Source: Thermoanaerobaculia bacterium
GTDB lineage: Bacteria; Acidobacteriota; Thermoanaerobaculia; UBA5066
Length of the DNA: 11,311 nucleotides
NCBI GenBank assembly: GCA_023717585.1
Contig: JAMQPJ010000162.1
Location: 1 to 11,311 of the forward strand
Reading direction: 5' to 3'
The notes beneath the pieces were generated by a model. That model saw nothing but the letters and a program-made list of their open reading frames with translations. It was not told the origin of the DNA and did not search any database. Shown here piece by piece: positions 5,795 to 11,311 of this stretch (position 1 is its first letter; each line of letters opens with the position of its first letter). The position numbers and the translations under genes are program-made.

Positions 5795-7186
5795 TCAATT
5801 GTAGCGGGAGGCGCCGGGGCCGCCGGCCCCGGCCGGCGTCCCACCTGTCCCGCCCTCGAGGCGGAAGCCCTTGAAGGGATGGTTCGCGAGGACCGACCTC
5901 TTGCCGATCTCCTTCACGAGCGTCTTCAGGAAGCCCCCGAACTGGTGGGCGGCCGGCAGGAACGAGCGCGGGGGGCGCTCCCGGGAGAAACCGGCGAGGA
6001 ATCGCTCGAAGAGCGACCAGTCCTTGAACATGAGATGGCGCATCCCGCTGCGGCGGAAGGACTCGAGCTCGCCCACGAGCACGCGGAGCGCCTTCTTGTC
6101 GGGCGTCTTGACGAATTCGTGGGTCGCTTTCACGAGCTGGGCCAGCTCGTCGCGAAGAACGAGGCTCTGGTCGAGCCGCGTCCGGTACTCGGGGAAGAGC
6201 GTGCGCTCGTCGAGGCCCGACGAGAAGGTCTCGGCCAGCGCGATGACGCTCTGCTGATAGAGATCCCTGACGAGCGCGGCCGCGTCCTCGAGGCGCGTGA
6301 GGACGAGCGCCGAGTCCTTCATGAGGACGACGTCCACGAGCTCGACGTCCATGACTTTCCGGACCTCGGCGTCGAGCGCGGTCACGACGCGGCGCAGCCC
6401 CCCGGCTTGTGCGGATTCCTCGGGGAATCGGGGCGCGAGCCGCTTCGAGATGAAGGAGGCGATGGAATCGCTCTCGCCCTTGAGAAGGCTGAAGATCAGG
6501 AGCGCGCGCTTGCGCGTCGCGGGCGATTCGGCCGCCGTGCGCGCCCGCTCGGCGTAGCGCAGGCCCTTGAAGAGCGCGACGAAGAGGGCGGCGAGGGCGC
6601 CACGGTGCGCGGGCTCGGGCAGGCTTCCGAGCACGCGGCCGAGCGACTGCTTCGACTCCTTGTCGAGCACGGGGCGAAGGTTCTCGCGAAACAGGACACC
6701 CAGGTTCGGGTCCTGCCGCAGCGTGCCGACCACGATCCGCCCCAGGGAGAGATACGTCTGGAGCGGGACGAACGGCGCCCGGGAAAGCTCGTCGAGAATC
6801 TTCGCAAAATCGTCGAGCTTCTCGACGACGAGGGCGAGTTCCGTCTCGGCGTTCCCTCCGCGCCGCCTGGCCGGCGTCTCGGCGCTGCCCGGCCGCGTCA
6901 CCTGGCTGTCGAGATAGAGCAGGAACGACGCGAGATCCTCCTTGCCCTCCCCGAGAAGCTGGGTGGCGAGCATCGCCATGTGGGCGACCCCGGCCCGCAC
7001 GGCGCCCACCTCTTCGACGTAGTTCTTGAGGGAAGCGTGGGACCGCTCGAACGCGGAAAGAGGCAGGCAATCGATCTGGAAGAAGCGCTCGAGGCCCTTC
7101 AGCCACATCTCCATCTCGAACAGGTAGTCGTACTTGACCCGGTTCGAGAACAGAGCAGAAGTCTCAAGGACCGTGAAGCGCGGCAT
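5795..7186 (-). CDS. Protein of unknown function, largely helical (463 residues)
   Basis: I do not recognise a family. The protein has no signal peptide and no convincing membrane span, so it is probably cytoplasmic. It begins MPRFTVLETSALFSNRVKYDYLF and seems almost wholly alpha-helical, with many Leu/Glu/Arg/Lys-rich stretches. An Arg/Gly/Pro-rich linker near residues 97-112 separates a short N-terminal part from a longer C-terminal part, and a Gly/Ala/Pro-rich tail closes the protein. Aromatic and charged clusters such as FKDWSLFERF and HQFGGFLKTLVKEIGKR near the end may be conserved. No catalytic motif is evident. The ATG at 7186 is chosen because the upstream in-frame extension lies in the intergenic hairpin and is low-complexity Arg/Ser/Ala/Gly. 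Strong third-position GC bias supports real coding. It sits between the Omp85 gene (61 nt upstream) and ribBA (47 nt downstream), giving no clear hint of function. Confidence 0.8.
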   Translation of the reverse strand: MPRFTVLETSALFSNRVKYDYLFEMEMWLKGLERFFQIDCLPLSAFERSHASLKNYVEEVGAVRAGVAHMAMLATQLLGEGKEDLASFLLYLDSQVTRPGSAETPARRRGGNAETELALVVEKLDDFAKILDELSRAPFVPLQTYLSLGRIVVGTLRQDPNLGVLFRENLRPVLDKESKQSLGRVLGSLPEPAHRGALAALFVALFKGLRYAERARTAAESPATRKRALLIFSLLKGESDSIASFISKRLAPRFPEESAQAGGLRRVVTALDAEVRKVMDVELVDVVLMKDSALVLTRLEDAAALVRDLYQQSVIALAETFSSGLDERTLFPEYRTRLDQSLVLRDELAQLVKATHEFVKTPDKKALRVLVGELESFRRSGMRHLMFKDWSLFERFLAGFSRERPPRSFLPAAHQFGGFLKTLVKEIGKRSVLANHPFKGFRLEGGTGGTPAGAGGPGASRYN

Positions 7187-7199
7187 GAACCATTGTAAG

Positions 7200-7231
7200 C
7201 CTTCGCGAGCGGCGTCCGGCGCCCGCGAAGG
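7200..7231 (-). promoter_or_regulatory. Strong hairpin between the Omp85 gene and the unknown gene
   Basis: CCTTCGCG and CGCGAAGG form a perfect 8-bp stem, with an inner GGCG/CGCC stem and a 3-nt bulge. It begins about 17 nt after the TAG of the Omp85 gene and ends 14 nt before the next ATG. No T-run follows, so simple intrinsic termination is doubtful. The only Shine-Dalgarno-like sequence for the downstream gene (GAAGG, 13 nt before its ATG) lies in the closing arm, so the structure could reduce its translation or partly terminate transcription. Confidence 0.5.
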
Positions 7232-7247
7232 CCCCGCCGAACCGCCC

Positions 7248-10046
7248 CTAGAAGGGATAGCCGACCGAGAACGCGAAGGCTCCCGCATCCTCGCCCGGCT
7301 TGCGGTCCAGCTTGAGGCCGTATTCGAGCCGGATCGGACCCACGGGAGTCTGGTAGTGGAGCCCGAGGCCGGCGCCGGACCGGAGCAGCGCGAGGTTCAC
7401 GCTCTTCGGATCGGCCCACACGTTTCCGACGTCGAAGAAGAGTGCCACCTCGAAGCTGCTCGCGACGGGAATGCGCCATTCGGCGTTCGCGACGAGCATC
7501 ACCGTGCCGCCCTTGCCCACCCCTTCCGCGTTCAGTGTCTCGTCCGGGATGCCCAGATTGTCGCGCGCGAAGGCGCGGTGCGTGGACGAACCGCCCGCGA
7601 ACAGGCGCTCCGGCACGGGGACGATCAGGTTGGGGCCGCAGAGAGCGGCTTCGTACGGCACGACGTCGCACGCCTGGTTGTTCCAGATCACCGCGCCGCG
7701 GACCGAGAAGACGAGGCGCGTTGCGCCGGAGGGCCTGTACAGGGCCGCCTGAACCAGCGCCTTCAGGAAGTCCGCGTCGGCTGCAATGAACGGAAACGCG
7801 TACTTGACGTCGGCGGCGAGAAACGTGCCCGCGCTCGGGTTCAAGGGGTCGTTGCGGCGGTCCCAGGTCACGCCTCCGGCGACCGAGCTGATGCGGCTCG
7901 GCTGATTGAGTCTCTGGTCGGCCCCGAGCCCGGGATCGGAACTGGGGCTGACGAGCTCGTACTGGTAGCGGAGACCCGTACGGAGCGACGCCGAAGGGCG
8001 GTATTCCGCCTGGAGGAACCCGCCGGTCCGCTTGACGAAGATGTCCGAGAAGTAGTCGTTCGTCTGGTAGGCGGCCACGGAGATCGGGATCTTCCCGCCG
8101 AAAAGCGACCGATCGCGCGCCGACAGGATGACCCGCGGATCCCGGTTCGAGATGCGTCCTTCCCCGCTCAGCTCGAGGGCGCGCCCGAAGACGTTGTTGT
8201 AGGAGACACCCAGGGAAAGCCGCGCCGAGAGCTGCGTGCCGGGCGCCTGCGGCGCGTATTCGGCGCCGACTCCGTACGTGAGGCTCCACGGTCGCGCCTC
8301 GGAAACCGTGACGAGGACCGCCCGCGACAGCGTCTCGGGATCCGTCGGAAACGTCGAAAGCTCGATCTTCTGGAAAATCCCGAGGCGCGCGAGACTCTGC
8401 TGCGTCTCGAGGAGCTTCGTGAGCGAGAACGGCGAGCCTTCCCGGTTCGCGAGGCGGTCTTCCACGATGAAGGGCTGCGTGCGCCGGTTGCCGCGCAGGA
8501 TCGTCTTGCCGAAGACGACGGGAGTCCCCTCCGTCACCGTGTCGATCACCTCGGCGCGCTCTCCCTCGGGCGGCACGGGGTCGGGGAAGCGCGCCGTGGC
8601 TTCCACTTTCGCGTCCACATATCCGCGGTCCACGTACAGCGACTGCAGCAGGGCCGCGTCGTCACCGACCGAGGACTCGGAGTACGGGAGGCCGGGCCGG
8701 ACAGCGAGTCGTGGAAGGAGCATGCTCTCCGGGAGCGTCTTGATGCCCACCACGGCCCGTGTCGCCACGATCGTACGGAGCCCTTCCTCGACCTTGAACG
8801 TCACCTCGAGGGTGTCCCGCGAGGCGCCCTCCGTCACCTCGGGCGGCAGGACGCGGGCGTGCCGAAACCCGCTCGCGCGGTAGAGCGACTCCAGGGCGCC
8901 CCGGTCCGCGGCGGCTTCTCCATCCACGTATCGTCCGGACGCGAGGAGGCCGCGCGGGCGCGTCTGAAGTGCAGCCGAGACGGCGCTCTGCGGCAGGCTG
9001 ACGACGCCGGTCACGGCAACACGGGAAATCGTCCAGCGCTCCCCTTTTTCGATCGCGAACGCCACGAGCTCCTCGTCCGGAGTCGTCTCGAACGAGACCT
9101 CCACCTTCGCGCGCGCGTAGCCTCTTTCCTGATAGGTGCGGCGGAGCCCGTCCTTCAGGAGCTGAAGGGAGTCCTCGTCGGACGGCTCCCCGCGTGACCA
9201 CGGCGAATCGGGGTGCGTTCGCACCACGCTCTCGCTCTCCCCCGTGACCCTGAGGACGACTCGCGGCCCGACGAAGAGCGCGTAATGCGGCGTCACCGTC
9301 GCCGATGCGGCGTCGTAGCTCTCGTCCTCCAGCCGGACCTCCGCTCGCGAATGCCCGAGCCGCCGGTAGGCGGCCGCGAAGCGCTCGGAGTCTTCCCGTG
9401 CCACGGCGCCGCGATACGGCTTCCCGGGCTTCGACTTCGCCCTCGCGAGAAGGGCCGTCTCGTCGAGGGGAGAAAGTGGGGACGAAAACCGGGGTGGTCC
9501 CCCCGTCGCGCGCGGGCCCTGCCGCACCTCGAAGCGGACGCGGACGCTCGTCTCGTCGGCTCCCGCCTCGACGACCGTCGCGATCTTCGGATCGAAGTAT
9601 CCCTGGTCGCGGAGAACGCGCCGGATCGCCTCTTCGTACCGGGGTCTGAGGTCGTCCTGCCAGGTATCGCCCGCTCCGAGGCCCACAGCGTCGAGGACGC
9701 GGCCGGAAGCCGGGACTCCCGGCGAGATCGCAAGGTGCTCGATCCTTGGCGCCGCCGCGAAGACGATGACGAGGATCGTGCCGGCGGGAGAAGGGGCTGC
9801 CTCGAGGGCGAGGTCGGAGAAGAGCCGCGTCGCGAAGAGGTTGCGGAGGCTCGTCCTCACGGCCTCGTCCGTGAGGCTGCGGCCGGGCCTCAGCTCCGTG
9901 AGCGCCTCGAGCCGCTTCGTGTCGATCGGCGCGTCGCCGCGGAACGACAGAGACGCGATCCCCGCCCCGTAGGACGTCGCCGCCCACGCACGCGCCGCGA
10001 GACACAACGCTCCGGCGGCGAACAGAGAGGGCCGGAGAATCCTCAT
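7248..10046 (-). CDS. Omp85-family outer-membrane protein, TamA/BamA-like, with about seven POTRA repeats
   Basis: The 932-residue protein inserts as a beta-barrel in the outer membrane and, with the TamB-like neighbour, probably assembles outer-membrane proteins or moves lipids. A signal peptide covers 1-22 (cleavage after AWA). Residues 27-585 read as about seven POTRA-like repeats, roughly 27-99, 100-178, 181-261, 262-339, 340-425, 426-511 and 512-585; several contain the (R/D)(R/Q)GY helix end. The barrel, about 586-932, has GGVTWDRRNDPLNPSAG (724-740), the DVGNVW strand and GPIRLEYG. The last strand ends in Phe (FSVGYPF), the usual beta-signal. The loop-6 motif, normally (V/I)RGF, is HRAF with R824 kept. 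The ATG at 10046 overlaps the TamB-like stop as ATGA, so translation is coupled. By context TamA is likelier than BamA, though E. coli TamA has three POTRA and BamA five. No gene symbol is assigned. Confidence 0.9.
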   Translation of the reverse strand: MRILRPSLFAAGALCLAARAWAATSYGAGIASLSFRGDAPIDTKRLEALTELRPGRSLTDEAVRTSLRNLFATRLFSDLALEAAPSPAGTILVIVFAAAPRIEHLAISPGVPASGRVLDAVGLGAGDTWQDDLRPRYEEAIRRVLRDQGYFDPKIATVVEAGADETSVRVRFEVRQGPRATGGPPRFSSPLSPLDETALLARAKSKPGKPYRGAVAREDSERFAAAYRRLGHSRAEVRLEDESYDAASATVTPHYALFVGPRVVLRVTGESESVVRTHPDSPWSRGEPSDEDSLQLLKDGLRRTYQERGYARAKVEVSFETTPDEELVAFAIEKGERWTISRVAVTGVVSLPQSAVSAALQTRPRGLLASGRYVDGEAAADRGALESLYRASGFRHARVLPPEVTEGASRDTLEVTFKVEEGLRTIVATRAVVGIKTLPESMLLPRLAVRPGLPYSESSVGDDAALLQSLYVDRGYVDAKVEATARFPDPVPPEGERAEVIDTVTEGTPVVFGKTILRGNRRTQPFIVEDRLANREGSPFSLTKLLETQQSLARLGIFQKIELSTFPTDPETLSRAVLVTVSEARPWSLTYGVGAEYAPQAPGTQLSARLSLGVSYNNVFGRALELSGEGRISNRDPRVILSARDRSLFGGKIPISVAAYQTNDYFSDIFVKRTGGFLQAEYRPSASLRTGLRYQYELVSPSSDPGLGADQRLNQPSRISSVAGGVTWDRRNDPLNPSAGTFLAADVKYAFPFIAADADFLKALVQAALYRPSGATRLVFSVRGAVIWNNQACDVVPYEAALCGPNLIVPVPERLFAGGSSTHRAFARDNLGIPDETLNAEGVGKGGTVMLVANAEWRIPVASSFEVALFFDVGNVWADPKSVNLALLRSGAGLGLHYQTPVGPIRLEYGLKLDRKPGEDAGAFAFSVGYPF

Positions 10047-11311
10047 CGCAATCGCTGCCGGATCCGAAGTTCGAGAGAGTAGACCCCCGTCTCGTCGAGC
10101 TTGGCCTGGACGACCGCTGCGGGAGACAGCTGATAGTCGAGGGTGATGATCTGCTGCTGGTTGCTCGACAGCACGAAGGAGACTGTGGCGTTGAAGTTCT
10201 TGCCGAGACTCTTGCCCACCGTGATGCGCGGCGCGTCGAAGGACGTGCCCGTGATCGTCGGATCGATCTGGAAACGGTCCAGCCGGAAGAAGTCTTTCGT
10301 GCGGCTCGTGACGGCTTCTGTCGCGAGACTCGCGAGGAGCTCGCGCGCGGCCTTCGAGATCGACTCGTCGGACGAGTTGGGGGCCGGCCCGACAGGCGCA
10401 CCCGCGCTCTGCGGAACGTCGCCGGTGGTCATGAGAGAGACGATTTGCGCCTCGGAGAGCTGGGGGTCCGACGAGAATCGGGGCGCGAGACGCGAGGGCG
10501 TCCCCGTCAGGCCGAACGTGACCTGGTAACGATTGACCGTGCCCCGCGCCTCGATCTCGAAGAAGGGCTCTATGCGGAGCGGATTCGAGAAGAGTATCTT
10601 GCCGGAGACGAGCTCGTAGTGCTGTCCCTGCAGCGTGAGACGGCCGCCCTCCTCCGCGGTGACCTCGCCGAACAGGAGGGGGTGACCGACCGTGCCCCGC
10701 AGGAAGAGCTCGCCCGAGAGTTTCAGGCGGGCCACGTTCGCGCGCACCTCGATCGAGGACGGCGGCGCCTCGAGCCGGACGTCGAGGACCGCGGCGTCGA
10801 ACGACGTCGGGCTCGTGCTCAAGTCGCGCTTCCGCGCAAGGAGTGATGCGATGTCCAGGGAGAAGTCTCGTGTGTAGAGCGCCCGGTCGAAGACGAGGTC
10901 GCCGCGCACCATGCGCAGCGTCGTGTCTCCGAGAAAGACGAGATCCCCCGAGAACGTGCCCCGGAAACCGTCGAAGGGCGAATACCGGACATGACCGACG
11001 TGGGCGCTCAACCTGATGGACGTGGGCCGCAAGCCCGAGAGCGTCACGAATCCGCCCACGCCCACCGTGCCGCCGCTGTAACGAAGCGAGAGGTCCGAGA
11101 GAGCGACCCGATCTTCCGAGAACAGGAGCGTTCCTGTGATCGCCTCGAGCGCGGTGCCGCCGGGATTCCACAGATCGACTCCATCCAGAGCCGCGCGCCC
11201 CGTCAGCGCCGGCGCCGCGGCCGTGCCGCCGATCTTCAGGTCGACGCTGGCGCGTCCGGCCGCGTTCATCCCCGAGAGCGCGGGCTTGAGGAGGGCCGCG
11301 TCGAACGACCC
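10043..11311 (-). CDS. tamB: TamB-like translocation/assembly protein, C-terminal part (5' end cut by window edge)
   Basis: The frame is open from the right window edge to TGA at 10043, giving 422 visible residues of a larger protein; E. coli TamB has over 1200. The visible part consists of repetitive beta-rich segments with alternating hydrophobics, typical of the bridge-like groove of TamB/AsmA-type proteins, and ends in the conserved TamB (DUF490) C-terminal domain. Typical features are GEVTAEEGGRLTLQGQHYEL, the PFFEIEARGTV region, QLSEAQIVSLMTTGD, a Ser/Pro/Gly-rich linker, then KDFFRLDRFQIDPT, ITVGKSLGKNF and a final barrel-like strand ending RIRQRLR. TamB spans the periplasm and docks with an Omp85 partner; the ATGA overlap with exactly such a gene supports this pairing. 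The N-terminal membrane anchor would lie outside the window. An internal ATG at 11269 is not taken as the start, because the frame and the repeat pattern continue upstream. Confidence 0.9.
   Translation of the reverse strand, partial: GSFDAALLKPALSGMNAAGRASVDLKIGGTAAAPALTGRAALDGVDLWNPGGTALEAITGTLLFSEDRVALSDLSLRYSGGTVGVGGFVTLSGLRPTSIRLSAHVGHVRYSPFDGFRGTFSGDLVFLGDTTLRMVRGDLVFDRALYTRDFSLDIASLLARKRDLSTSPTSFDAAVLDVRLEAPPSSIEVRANVARLKLSGELFLRGTVGHPLLFGEVTAEEGGRLTLQGQHYELVSGKILFSNPLRIEPFFEIEARGTVNRYQVTFGLTGTPSRLAPRFSSDPQLSEAQIVSLMTTGDVPQSAGAPVGPAPNSSDESISKAARELLASLATEAVTSRTKDFFRLDRFQIDPTITGTSFDAPRITVGKSLGKNFNATVSFVLSSNQQQIITLDYQLSPAAVVQAKLDETGVYSLELRIRQRLR

Noticed and set aside
4375..5844. Upstream extension of the CARDB reading frame through the whole of ribBA
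   Set aside because: The frame stays open by GC bias only; a signal peptide, ribosome site and promoter fix the real start at 4374.
5748..7106. Upstream extension of the ribBA frame into the preceding gene
   Set aside because: The translation is Arg/Pro/Ala-rich and out of frame with the real upstream gene; RibB homology begins at the GTG at 5747.
5879..9197. Two long plus-strand open frames (5879-7198 and 7134-9197)
   Set aside because: Both are antisense to well-supported genes, show only charged low-complexity product and have no ribosome site.
10047..11171. Upstream extension of the Omp85 frame across the tamB-like gene
   Set aside because: The extension is low-complexity and lies in another frame of the TamB-like gene; the signal peptide begins at 10046.

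Overview
The window is 11.3 kb of very GC-rich, densely coding bacterial chromosome. A TamB-like protein and an Omp85 outer-membrane barrel show a diderm (outer-membrane) bacterium. The GC content, the RibBA fusion, the secreted CARDB protein and the Omp85 with many POTRA repeats would suit a high-GC Acidobacteriota-like lineage, but that placement is inference. I see no mobile element, CRISPR array, rRNA or tRNA. All genes but one lie on the minus strand, so transcription mostly runs from high to low coordinates. No gene-free stretch exceeds 170 bp.

Right part (11311 to 7248, minus): the C-terminal end of a TamB-like protein (cut by the window edge) overlaps by ATGA the start of a 932-residue Omp85 protein with a signal peptide, about seven POTRA-like repeats and a C-terminal barrel. 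Together they look like a TAM-type outer-membrane assembly or lipid-transport module.

Middle part (7186 to 3442, minus): a 463-residue protein of unknown function follows after a strong hairpin. Next come a bifunctional riboflavin enzyme RibBA, whose RibB half has Gln where a metal-binding His is expected, and a secreted two-domain CARDB protein with its own sigma70-like promoter.

Left part (3369 to 1): a TIGR04283-like glycosyltransferase is the only plus-strand gene. It is convergent with the CARDB gene and divergent, with a 9-bp gap, from a molybdenum-cofactor operon in the order mobA, moaC, moaA, mog (mog cut by the window edge). In that pathway MoaA and MoaC make cyclic pyranopterin monophosphate from GTP, Mog adenylates molybdopterin, and MobA adds GMP to make the bis-MGD cofactor. 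The molybdopterin synthase genes (moaD, moaE) and moeA are not in the window.

No clearly new multi-gene system is apparent. The points most worth checking are the RibB substitution, the long POTRA string beside TamB, the unknown protein between the Tam pair and ribBA, and several tight gene junctions (in-frame moaA/mog, 71-nt mobA/moaC overlap, divergent mobA/glycosyltransferase starts).
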